Below are positions 1 to 7,187 of a DNA stretch of 63,938 nt, piece by piece. Under the pieces are notes generated by a model. That model searched no databases. It saw nothing but the letters and a program-made list of their open reading frames with translations, and was not told the DNA's origin. The stretch's first letter is position 1, and each line of letters begins with the position of its first letter. Source of the DNA: an uncultured Bacteroides sp. Its GTDB lineage: Bacteria; Bacteroidota; Bacteroidia; Bacteroidales; Bacteroidaceae. The DNA is taken from positions 1 through 63,938 of the forward strand of contig CAJKXC010000012.1 of assembly GCA_905203765.1 (NCBI GenBank), given 5' to 3'. The translations under genes and the position numbers were made by a program.

Positions 1-70
1 ATTTACCATAACTTTTTGGATGTTATAGTCAACCTATATCAGGACAAGTCACCTAATTTATATAGGTTTA

Positions 71-102
71 TTTGTTTAATTGAAAACTAAACCTTACATT
101 TG
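71..102 (+). promoter_or_regulatory. Bacteroides-type promoter of the toxin-antitoxin operon
   Basis: TTTG at 71-74 and TACATTTG at 95-102 are separated by 20 bp. This matches the Bacteroides primary sigma factor consensus (TTTG-N19-21-TAnnTTTG) exactly. It lies about 37 bp before the antitoxin start, and the operator palindrome overlaps its downstream edge. Confidence 0.8.
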
Positions 103-120
103 TGTACACAATATGGTACA
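101..120. promoter_or_regulatory. Putative operator of the YefM/YoeB-like operon
   Basis: TGTGTACACA at 101-110 is a perfect 10-bp palindrome containing TGTACA. A second half-site, GGTACA, ends at 120. Known YefM-YoeB operators carry TGTACA core palindromes (established for E. coli). Its position across the -7 box and probable start of transcription fits autorepression by the antitoxin-toxin complex; that role is inferred. Confidence 0.6.
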
Positions 121-138
121 TACGCTAATATTTGAGAT

Positions 139-411
139 ATGATAGTAGTAACAACAAGAGAATTCAGGGAAAACCAAAAGAAGTTCTTCGACCTTGCCGA
201 AGTACAAAGGGTTATCATTAAGCGCAAGAATCAATTTCTGGAACTTGTGCCGAGAGGTGAGATTATACCCGAAAGTGTAAGCCCCTCAAATGACCCTTAT
301 TTCGATGACCCCCGCAATATAGAGGATATTGTGAAGTCAAGTGAACAGGCTCAGAGTGGGCAAACAGTAAAATTAACTGCCGCCCTTCGTAAAGAGTTAT
401 TTGAAGACTGA
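139..411 (+). CDS. Type II antitoxin, Phd/YefM family
   Basis: A 90-residue protein. The N-terminal half (about 1-45: VVTTREFRENQKKFFDLA, then a short strand ending near LVPRGE) looks like the Phd/YefM DNA-binding dimer domain. The acidic, Pro-rich C-terminal part (about 50-90) is the expected flexible toxin-neutralising tail. Its stop overlaps the toxin start by one base (TGATG), so the two are translationally coupled. It would bind and inactivate the downstream RNase toxin and, as a complex, repress its own promoter at 71-120. Family assignment is by motif and gene order; the exact subfamily is not certain. Confidence 0.8.
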   Translation: MIVVTTREFRENQKKFFDLAEVQRVIIKRKNQFLELVPRGEIIPESVSPSNDPYFDDPRNIEDIVKSSEQAQSGQTVKLTAALRKELFED

Positions 412-686
412 TGAAATACGAAATTGAGCTGACAGAGAATGCATTAAAAGGCATTAAGCAGCTAAAAAAAGGGGGAGAAATACAAGCATTGAAGAAGTTG
501 AACTCCCTACTCTCAGAATTAGAAGAACACCCTACTACCGGAACAGGAAAACCCGAACAACTGAGAGGAAACCTCTCCGGCAAGTGGTCACGTCGAATAA
601 CAGATAAGCATCGCCTGATTTATGAGATTTACGAAGATATTATAAAAGTTATAGTTCTGAGGACTTACGGACACTATGACGACTAA
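411..686 (+). CDS. Txe/YoeB family toxin (mRNA interferase)
   Basis: A 91-residue RelE-fold protein of YoeB/Txe length. Visible family signatures are KGIKQLKKGG near the N-terminus, the segment GKPEQLRGNLSGKWSRRITDKHRLIYEI (about 46-73) and a C-terminal YGHYDD. The conserved Arg and His residues of that segment and the C-terminal His-Tyr correspond to the YoeB catalytic region. YoeB toxins cleave mRNA in the ribosomal A site. The gene overlaps the antitoxin by one base and is followed 25 bp later by a strong hairpin terminator, so the module is a closed two-gene operon. It appears intact. Confidence 0.85.
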   Translation: MKYEIELTENALKGIKQLKKGGEIQALKKLNSLLSELEEHPTTGTGKPEQLRGNLSGKWSRRITDKHRLIYEIYEDIIKVIVLRTYGHYDD

Positions 687-710
687 TAATTGAAAACTTT
701 ACCTTATCCA

Positions 711-750
711 AAGCAGCATCCCACCTTTTAGGATGCTGCTTTTCTGTTTT
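711..750 (+). terminator. Rho-independent terminator of the toxin-antitoxin operon
   Basis: AAGCAGCATCC (711-721) pairs perfectly with GGATGCTGCTT (731-741) around a 9-base loop. It is followed by TTCTGTTTT. Confidence 0.85.
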
Positions 751-883
751 ATCCCTCTTCTTATACCAGCTTAAACTACAAACATAACCCTTCCCGGGTG
801 AGAAGCAGCTTTTCTCAAGTAGAACAATGCTCCTTAATAGTTGAAAGTCACCTGCTTACCTCTGCTTTGTTAAGGAGTTTAAA
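751..883. other. Non-coding stretch, no gene seen
   Basis: Together with 974-1063 and 1152-1514 this makes up the part of the 0.83-kb gap between the toxin gene and the SusC gene that is not covered by named repeats. No reading frame of convincing composition, tRNA-like fold or promoter of full consensus was seen in it. Confidence 0.5.
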
Positions 884-973
884 GTGAACGACTGGAGTTG
901 TTCAGCTGAACGACTCCAGTCGGCCGATCGAACAACTGGAGTCGGCCGATCGAACAACTCCAGTCGTTCACTC
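884..973. repeat. Four-unit 22-bp tandem array of near-palindromic GAAC repeats
   Basis: GAAC occurs at 886, 908, 930 and 952, exactly 22 bp apart. Units follow GAAC-R-ACT-SS-AGT-Y-G, each close to an 18-bp palindrome with a 4-bp spacer. The outer 20 bases are a perfect inverted repeat (884-903 against 952-971), and weaker symmetry extends to about 875 and 980. Units two and three share GTCGGCCGATC. There is no coding frame across it. It sits 540 bp upstream of the SusC gene. Confidence 0.85.
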
Positions 974-1063
974 TTAACTCGCCGTCTTTCGCCGGATAAA
1001 GCCGGAGAATTGAAAGGATAACAACAGGTGATTGAGACTTTAAGAACTTATGTTTGAGTTTAA

Positions 1064-1100
1064 ATCCGCTTTATCCGCCCGACCCGCGTCTTAAAAATCT
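1064..1100 (+). repeat. Dispersed short repeat, copy 1 (CCGCTTTATCCGC type)
   Basis: ATCCGCTTTATCCGC followed by CCGCGTCTTAA and an AT-rich tail. A related block is found on the opposite strand at 61174-61209 with the same order of parts: TCCGCTTTATCCGC, a short variable spacer, then CCGCGTCTAA. This indicates a dispersed intergenic repeat. Confidence 0.55.
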
Positions 1101-1101
1101 T

Positions 1102-1151
1102 GGTGAAGGCTGAAAGCAATGAAAAACGCGCAAAAGAGCCCTGCCTTCACC
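1102..1151. repeat. Inverted repeat GGTGAAGGC / GCCTTCACC
   Basis: Nine bases at 1102-1110 are the exact reverse complement of 1143-1151, with a 32-base interval. It lies in non-coding DNA between the toxin-antitoxin module and the SusC gene. Function unknown. Confidence 0.5.
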
Positions 1152-1322
1152 CGCTATCGCCCTGCAGTAACGTCTTTGCCGCAAATCGATGAATGCGATG
1201 AACCCTGTAACGATAACTTTAGCAGAAAGACAGAATATGATGAACCTTTTCCGATAATTAGTAATAGAGAGATAGCATAAAAGGCTATAAACACTTATTT
1301 AGCATCACCTTTCTCATATGCC

Positions 1323-1433
1323 GTTTTGTAGATATGTATACATCCAATACATCACTGTTTATCAACTGATTATAAAAATAATTGTAGACTATAAAACTGT
1401 TAAGAAACCCTTTTTGTAGGCTATTTGTAGGCG
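1323..1433 (+). promoter_or_regulatory. Cluster of TTGTAG direct repeats upstream of the SusC gene
   Basis: TTGTAG occurs with its first G at 1328, 1384, 1416 and 1427; the last two copies (TTTGTAGGC) are 11 bp apart. The cluster lies 80-190 bp before the SusC start, where a regulator of the SusCD operon would be expected to bind. No consensus -33/-7 pair is evident. Role inferred only. Confidence 0.3.
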
Positions 1434-1514
1434 TTATTTATTCGCCACCTTCCCTAGTGATTCATAATTTAGCATCGTGAAAAACCAAATTATTAACCTT
1501 AAAAACTTATTCAC

Positions 1515-4500
1515 ATGAGTAAAAGTAATTATTTCAAAGAAAGAGTAATTCAACTGCTTTTCTTCTTTGCTTTTATGCTCCCTGTTAGCGCATTAGCACA
1601 GAACATTGAGTTAACGGGTACCGTGGTCGACGCAACTGGCGAAACCGTAATCGGTGCCAGTGTTTTAGAGAAAGGTACAACGAATGGTTGCATTACCGAC
1701 ATTGACGGCAACTTCACACTGACTGTCTCGCCCAAAGCAACAATGGTAATCTCTTATGTGGGCTATGTAACCCAGGAAATACCTCTGAACGGGCAAAAAA
1801 GTATCAAAGTAACTTTAAAAGACGACTCCGAGATGCTGGATGAAGTCGTGGTCATAGGTTACGGTACGATGAAAAAGAGCGACATGACTGGCGCTATTTC
1901 TTCGATAAAATCAGAAGATCTGATGAAGCGCGCGACTACCAGTGCCACCGAAGCCCTGCAAGGTAAAATTGCCGGTGTAAGTGTATTAAAGTCTGGTGGT
2001 AATGCCGGTGCAAGCATCTCCGTAAAAATCCGCGGTATCAAAACAATGGGCGACAATGAACCGCTTTACATTATCGACGGATATCCAGGCGATATCAACA
2101 CTATCAATCCACAGGACATCGAATCAATGGAAATCCTGAAGGATGGTGCTGCCGCTGCAATCTACGGTTCGGTAGCTGCTAACGGTGTAGTAATTGTAAA
2201 TACCAAAAACGGCAAGGCTGGAGAGCTGAAAGTTTCGTTCAACACTTACATGACGGTAAACTCCGTAGCCAAGAAATTTGATATGCTGAATGCAGACGGA
2301 TATCTGAAGGTACATAACATGATGTACGAGAATGCAGGAACAAACAAACCGGGATATTTGACATACAAAAACGGACAGAACCCTACAGGTGCCGATACCG
2401 ACTGGCAGGACGAAATGCTTCGCACCGGCATTTCACAGAACTACTACGTAAATCTTATCGGCGGCTCGGAAATTGCCAAATATTCACTGTCTTATGGTCA
2501 TGCCGATGAAAAAGGTATCTTCAAAGGCAACTCTTACATTCAAGATAATGCACGTTTGAAACTGAATGCGCACAAATATATCTTTGACTTCGACGCAGGT
2601 TTGAATTTCAAAGTTACACAAAGCAAGCAGCCGCAGTACTCTCTGAAAGAGATGTATTCTATTTCTCCACTGGTACCCGTTTATGACGAAAACCAAACTT
2701 ATGGATACGGCCTGACAGATATGTCTGTAGATGGTGTAAAGATGGAACTCCCCACTAACCGCAACGTGATGGCGGATGACCACTATAAAGACAGAAAATA
2801 TACGGGCTACGACATTACCGGTAACATCGGCTTGACAATGAAGTTTACTTCATGGCTTACTTTCAAGACAAGCTATACATACAACGGTTACTATTATAAC
2901 GACCGCTACCACCGTGCCAAATATGAAGCGAATGCGCAAGAACCGAGTCTTTATCCGTACAACTACGAATACAATTCTTACTATCGCAACCAGACGTTTG
3001 AAAACGTATTAACTTTCATGAAAGACTTCGGCAAGCACTCTATCACTGCTATGGTGGGTAACTCGGTTATCTCCGCTCATCAGGACAAAAGTTCTGTCAG
3101 CGTAGAAGGAAAGAAAACCGAATATGATGTAGTAAACGGGGGTCTGACTTCAAGCGAGGTCAACGGCGGATTCTTTGATCCGACATCTCCAACCATTGAT
3201 GCCGGTGTAGGCGGTACATTCACTGGTTCAGGTACTTTCTACGATTATAACCGCGCTTCCTTCTTTGGACGATTCAACTACTCGTATGACAGCCGTTACT
3301 TGTTGCAAGTAACTGTACGTTCTGATGGTTCTTCCAAGTTTGGTAAAAACAACCGCTGGGGTACATTCCCCTCAGTAGCTGTAGGATGGAGATTGAGCGA
3401 AGAGAAATTCTTCCCCAAAAGCACTGTTATCAGCAACTTGAAGTTCCGTGCAAGTTGGGGACGTTTGGGTAGCGAAAGCGCATTGGGCAACTACTACGCT
3501 CCGACTATGAGCAACAGTAACACTCAATGGATGAGTTATATCCAAGGTGGAAATGCCTGGGCAGGTATGTCTAACCTCTATTTGGTAAACGACGATTTGC
3601 GCTGGGAAACTACCGACACCAAGAACATCGGTTTCGACTTCGGATTATTCAACAACAAACTGAGCGGTAGCATCAACTACTACTACAACACTACAGAAGA
3701 CCTGCTTATCGAAAAGGTAATGCCACCTTCTGCCGGTATCTATAACCCGACAGTCAATGTAGGAAAGATGGTAAACAAAGGCTTCGAACTTGAGTTGAAT
3801 TATGGAAACAGTGTAAACGGCTTCGACTATAATGTCGGCTTCAACCTCTCTACCACTCACAATGAAATGCTTAAAGCAGACCCTAACCAAGTACTTTACG
3901 GTTCTGCATGGAAGGGTGACGGACATTTTGTAACCCAAACATTGAAAGGTTATCCGGTAGCCGGTTTCTGGTTATACCAAACAGACGGTATCTTCCAAAG
4001 TGATGCAGAAGCTGCTGCTTACGTAAACAGCAAAGGCGAACGTCTTCAACCGAAAGCAAAAGCCGGTGATATCCGTTTCAAAGATATAGACGGTAATGGA
4101 GTTATCGACTCAGGCGATAAAAAATACTCAGGTTCCGGTATTCCCAAAGTAGAGGCGAACCTGTCATTCAGCGGTTCATATAAGAATTTCGACCTTTCCT
4201 TCCAGTTTGGCAGCGCATGGGGACACAAACTCTACAACGTAAACCGTTTGTATTATGAAGGAATGGATGCCGGTAGAAACTACTTCACAAGTACCTTGAA
4301 AGCATGGTCACCCGAAAATACAGGAACAAGCATGCCAAGAGCCGTACTGGGCGACCCGAATGAGAACACCCGCGAATCTAACCGCTTCCTTGAGAATGGA
4401 AACTTTGTCCGTCTGCGTCAGTTGCAACTGGGATATACATTGGCCAAAACAACGGCAAAGAAGATATATCTTGAGAAATGCCGTCTTTACGTCAGTGGAG

Positions 4501-4634
4501 AAAACCTGTTCACTATCACCGACTACTCAGGCATTGATCCGGAATTCTCTTCCAGTATCTTGAATACCGGTGTTGACTCATTTGTATATCCGTTTACCCG
4601 CTCTTTCGTAGTAGGTTTACAAGTTACATTCTAA
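1515..4634 (+). CDS. SusC-like TonB-dependent outer membrane transporter
   Basis: A 1039-residue SusC/RagA-family protein. In order: signal peptide (about 1-29, cut after SALAQ), a carboxypeptidase-regulatory-like domain (about 30-115, GTVVDATGETVIGASVLEKGT), the TonB-linked DEVVVIGYGT motif, a plug domain (about 120-225, with the SusC-typical YIIDGYPGDINTINPQDIESMEILKDGAAAAIYG), then a 22-stranded barrel ending in an aromatic residue (VGLQVTF). It should import an oligosaccharide captured by the SusD-like lipoprotein encoded 23 bp downstream. No regulator of its own is present in the window; the substrate may relate to the downstream GH2 and GH63-like enzymes, which is inference from position. 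Confidence 0.93.
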   Translation: MSKSNYFKERVIQLLFFFAFMLPVSALAQNIELTGTVVDATGETVIGASVLEKGTTNGCITDIDGNFTLTVSPKATMVISYVGYVTQEIPLNGQKSIKVTLKDDSEMLDEVVVIGYGTMKKSDMTGAISSIKSEDLMKRATTSATEALQGKIAGVSVLKSGGNAGASISVKIRGIKTMGDNEPLYIIDGYPGDINTINPQDIESMEILKDGAAAAIYGSVAANGVVIVNTKNGKAGELKVSFNTYMTVNSVAKKFDMLNADGYLKVHNMMYENAGTNKPGYLTYKNGQNPTGADTDWQDEMLRTGISQNYYVNLIGGSEIAKYSLSYGHADEKGIFKGNSYIQDNARLKLNAHKYIFDFDAGLNFKVTQSKQPQYSLKEMYSISPLVPVYDENQTYGYGLTDMSVDGVKMELPTNRNVMADDHYKDRKYTGYDITGNIGLTMKFTSWLTFKTSYTYNGYYYNDRYHRAKYEANAQEPSLYPYNYEYNSYYRNQTFENVLTFMKDFGKHSITAMVGNSVISAHQDKSSVSVEGKKTEYDVVNGGLTSSEVNGGFFDPTSPTIDAGVGGTFTGSGTFYDYNRASFFGRFNYSYDSRYLLQVTVRSDGSSKFGKNNRWGTFPSVAVGWRLSEEKFFPKSTVISNLKFRASWGRLGSESALGNYYAPTMSNSNTQWMSYIQGGNAWAGMSNLYLVNDDLRWETTDTKNIGFDFGLFNNKLSGSINYYYNTTEDLLIEKVMPPSAGIYNPTVNVGKMVNKGFELELNYGNSVNGFDYNVGFNLSTTHNEMLKADPNQVLYGSAWKGDGHFVTQTLKGYPVAGFWLYQTDGIFQSDAEAAAYVNSKGERLQPKAKAGDIRFKDIDGNGVIDSGDKKYSGSGIPKVEANLSFSGSYKNFDLSFQFGSAWGHKLYNVNRLYYEGMDAGRNYFTSTLKAWSPENTGTSMPRAVLGDPNENTRESNRFLENGNFVRLRQLQLGYTLAKTTAKKIYLEKCRLYVSGENLFTITDYSGIDPEFSSSILNTGVDSFVYPFTRSFVVGLQVTF

Positions 4635-4657
4635 TCACCCTTTAATATTTGAAGACA

Positions 4658-6178
4658 ATGAAAAAAATAATATATATAGCATCTTTCTTATGCGCCGCCT
4701 TATTGGCAGGATGCGACGATTTCCTGACAACAGAGTCTCCCGATTTTTCAACAGACAAATATTGGAGAGATAAAGCCGATGTGGAAGCAGGTCTGTCTGC
4801 TGTTTACGGCCAGTTAGACTGCCGTACCGGTTCTTACACTGTAGCTGAAGTTAAGTTTGTAGTAGAAACATTCCGCAGTGATGAAATGGTAAAAGGCCAA
4901 GACGTAAATAACTATCCGGAATGGGCTGCATTATACGGTTTCACCTATAATAATGAAAACTCCAGCATCAAGGAATACTGGATGAACAACTACAACGGTA
5001 TCAACTATGCCAATAATGTTTTATTCGGCATTAATAAAGTACAAACTTCCGGTGAAAAGATGAGTACCGAAGATGAGAATCACCTCACCGGTGAGGCTCT
5101 GTTCCTTCGTGCTTACTATCACTTCAAACTGATTATGAGTTGGGAAAAGATCATCATCCGTAATGAATATCTGACCGGAGAATCACAGACTCACAAAGCA
5201 CTGTCTTCCAGAGCAGAAGCATGGAACTTCATCTGTACGGAGTTGGAAAAAGCCGGTGACTTGTTACCACAAGACCGTCCCTCTTCCGAAGCCGGACGTG
5301 TTACTAAGGGAGCAGCTTATTCTTACCTTGGATGGGCTTATCTGACTCGTGCCTATGAGGAAAGTGACAAAAAGAGTGAATTCTTGGGACTGGCAGAAGC
5401 TGCTTTTAACAAAGTGAGCGGTTACGAATTGGAACCCGATTACGGAAGTATGTTCGACGGAACCAATAAGAATAGTAAAGAATCGATTCTGGAGCTTCAG
5501 TTTACTAACAGCACTGCTGACGGTACTTTCCACAAACACGTACTTCACTTCTGGGTAGCTCCCGGCAGTATGTCCGGTTGGGATGAAATCCGTGTCAGCG
5601 ACATGATGTATAATGAATTTCTGAAAGAAGGTCGTATTGCTGAAGGTAATATGTACGATGCACGCGCCTATGGTTCTATGATGTTTGATGATCCATATTA
5701 TCGCGATGGTGGTCATATCTTGGGTTATAATTATGATGATATCTACGATGAGAATTCTGCAACCCAATATAACTATCGTAAATACCTGCCTGCAACCTGG
5801 ACTGACTATGCACAGAATTATGTAGGTACTAACATGCCGTTGATGCGCTATGCCAACGTTCTGCTGATGCAAGCTGAAGTTTATAACGAACAAGGTCATC
5901 CCGAAAAAGCGATTCCATTGATTAACAAGGTTCGCAGTGTACACGGAAAGCTTCCTGCCATGACCGGAAGTGATCAAGCTGCCGTAAAAGCACAGATTGA
6001 ACATGAACGTTTAGTAGAATTTACATTGGAAAACTCTCGCTTCTATGATTTGCGCCGTTGGGGCAAACTGGACGAAGCAATGAAAGCTGACGGAAGAACA
6101 AGCTTCAGTGCTTCTACCCATTCATTCCTGCCTATTCCTTTGATGGAAATACAGACTAACAACGAGATAAACGAATAA
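4658..6178 (+). CDS. SusD-like outer membrane glycan-binding lipoprotein
   Basis: About 506 residues. The ATG at 4658 is preferred over an upstream TTG because it gives a clean lipoprotein signal with the lipobox LLAGC at Cys19. The body is RagB/SusD: an N-terminal TPR-rich part (SAVYGQLD, the TGEALFLRAYYHFKLI helix near 145-165) and a C-terminal RagB/SusD domain with the typical PLMRYANVLLMQAEVYNEQG and LENSRFYDLRRWGKL motifs. It partners the preceding SusC-like transporter as the lid of the import complex. A terminator follows at 6202, so susCD probably forms its own transcript. Confidence 0.93.
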   Translation: MKKIIYIASFLCAALLAGCDDFLTTESPDFSTDKYWRDKADVEAGLSAVYGQLDCRTGSYTVAEVKFVVETFRSDEMVKGQDVNNYPEWAALYGFTYNNENSSIKEYWMNNYNGINYANNVLFGINKVQTSGEKMSTEDENHLTGEALFLRAYYHFKLIMSWEKIIIRNEYLTGESQTHKALSSRAEAWNFICTELEKAGDLLPQDRPSSEAGRVTKGAAYSYLGWAYLTRAYEESDKKSEFLGLAEAAFNKVSGYELEPDYGSMFDGTNKNSKESILELQFTNSTADGTFHKHVLHFWVAPGSMSGWDEIRVSDMMYNEFLKEGRIAEGNMYDARAYGSMMFDDPYYRDGGHILGYNYDDIYDENSATQYNYRKYLPATWTDYAQNYVGTNMPLMRYANVLLMQAEVYNEQGHPEKAIPLINKVRSVHGKLPAMTGSDQAAVKAQIEHERLVEFTLENSRFYDLRRWGKLDEAMKADGRTSFSASTHSFLPIPLMEIQTNNEINE

Positions 6179-6201
6179 TTCTCTCTCTTAATTTATAGGA
6201 G

Positions 6202-6245
6202 CAAGGCGGTATTTGCCTACGGTGATGCCGCCTTGTTTTCCTTTA
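6202..6245 (+). terminator. Terminator after the SusC/SusD pair
   Basis: CAAGGCGG (6202-6209) pairs with CCGCCTTG (6228-6235), extended by up to three pairs inside, and is followed by TTTTCCTTT. It separates susCD from the lysine exporter genes. Confidence 0.75.
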
Positions 6246-6251
6246 AGATGT

Positions 6252-6259
6252 TATCTTTG
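6252..6259 (+). promoter_or_regulatory. -7 element of the lysO promoter
   Basis: TATCTTTG matches TAnnTTTG, 20 bp before the start codon of the first lysO gene. The best upstream CTTG (6232-6235) is only 16 bp away, so the -33 box is poor. Confidence 0.5.
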
Positions 6260-6279
6260 CCACCAAAAACGACATAGAT

Positions 6280-6558
6280 ATGTTTACAATCATCGGACTG
6301 ATGCTCACAGGAATGCTGCTGGGCTACCTCTTACGAAAACGGAATTTAAAGAAAATACACCGGATTATCACAGTGCTTATCTGGGTGTTGCTCTTCATCC
6401 TCGGCATCGAGGTGGGAAGCAATGAGCAGATCATCAAAGGACTCCATACCATCGGACTCGAAGCAATTATCCTCACATTGGGGGGGACACTGGGAAGCGT
6501 CACCGCTGCCTGGGCATTGTGGAGAGCCTTGTATAAAAGGAAAGGGGGCCAGGCATGA
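6280..6558 (+). CDS. LysO-type exporter, N-terminal half
   Basis: A 92-residue membrane protein with about three hydrophobic segments (FTIIGLMLTGMLLGYLL, IITVLIWVLLFILGIEVG, AIILTLGGTLGSVTAAWAL). It matches the N-terminal part of LysO/YbjE (DUF340), the lysine and thialysine exporter of E. coli, where one polypeptide carries both halves. Its stop overlaps the next start (ATGA at 6555-6558), so both are made together and presumably assemble into one transporter. The two-gene arrangement looks like a stable split rather than a frameshift, because each piece has its own well-placed start. Confidence 0.75.
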   Translation: MFTIIGLMLTGMLLGYLLRKRNLKKIHRIITVLIWVLLFILGIEVGSNEQIIKGLHTIGLEAIILTLGGTLGSVTAAWALWRALYKRKGGQA

Positions 6559-7157
6559 AAGGAAGTCTTATCATCGTAGGCTTTTTCGTGCTGGGCACGA
6601 TTGCCGGAGTTTGCCACCTGCTGCCCTTTGACATTGCAGAAACCAAGATCAGCTACTACGCGCTCTGTGCACTGATGTTCAGCGTGGGGCTGAGTGTAGG
6701 AAACGATCCGCAGACATTGAAGAACTTCCGTTCGCTCAACCCGCGGTTGGTGTTCCTGCCTGTGATGACGATACTGGGTACATTGGCGGGTTCCGCTGCT
6801 GTCAGCCTGATACTGACACACCGTTCCGTAACAGACTGCCTCGCCGTAGGGTCGGGCTTCGGCTACTATTCGCTTTCGAGTATCTTCATCACGGAGTACA
6901 AGGGAGCGGAATTAGGAACCATCGCCCTGCTTGCCAACATCACCCGCGAAATACTGACACTGCTGGCTGCACCGTTACTGGTACGCTGGTTCGGGAACCT
7001 CGCCCCTATCTCTGCCGGTGGCGCCACGACGATGGACACCACACTGCCCATCATCACACGCACCGCAGGACAGCAGTTCGTAGTAGTTTCCATTTTCCAC
7101 GGATTTGTGGTAGATTTCAGTGTGCCGTTCCTGGTGACATTGTTCTGCTCCATTTAA
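6555..7157 (+). CDS. LysO-type exporter, C-terminal half
   Basis: A 200-residue integral membrane protein matching the C-terminal part of LysO (lysine exporter family). Hydrophobic segments alternate with conserved turns such as FSVGLSVGND, VGSGFGYYSLSSIFITEYKG and NITREILTLLAAPLLVRWFG, the last resembling the conserved core of the family. It overlaps the N-terminal half gene by four bases. Expected role: inner-membrane export of lysine, preventing toxic build-up. It sits between a SusCD pair and a GH2 gene, with only about 30 bp to the latter, so read-through into the GH2 gene is possible. Confidence 0.8.
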   Translation: MKGSLIIVGFFVLGTIAGVCHLLPFDIAETKISYYALCALMFSVGLSVGNDPQTLKNFRSLNPRLVFLPVMTILGTLAGSAAVSLILTHRSVTDCLAVGSGFGYYSLSSIFITEYKGAELGTIALLANITREILTLLAAPLLVRWFGNLAPISAGGATTMDTTLPIITRTAGQQFVVVSIFHGFVVDFSVPFLVTLFCSI

Positions 7158-7187
7158 TTGATAGTTGATAATTGATAAATGATAGTT

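Noticed and set aside
884..973. Possible CRISPR array (short regular repeats)
   Set aside because: Units are contiguous 22-mers with no spacers, and no cas gene is in the window. The same applies to 12331-12440 and 35060-35114.
751..1514. Remnant of a mobile element in the gap before susC
   Set aside because: No transposase or integrase fragment could be recognised in any frame; only short repeats are present.
6280..7157. Frameshifted lysO pseudogene
   Set aside because: Both pieces have well-placed starts with an ATGA overlap and intact membrane segments, so a functional split is more likely.
7158..7187. AT-rich tandem TTGATAGTTGATAATTGAT spacer as a regulatory site
   Set aside because: Short low-complexity spacers of this kind are common between Bacteroides genes (similar AATTACAA repeats lie between sufB and sufC); nothing else supports a function.
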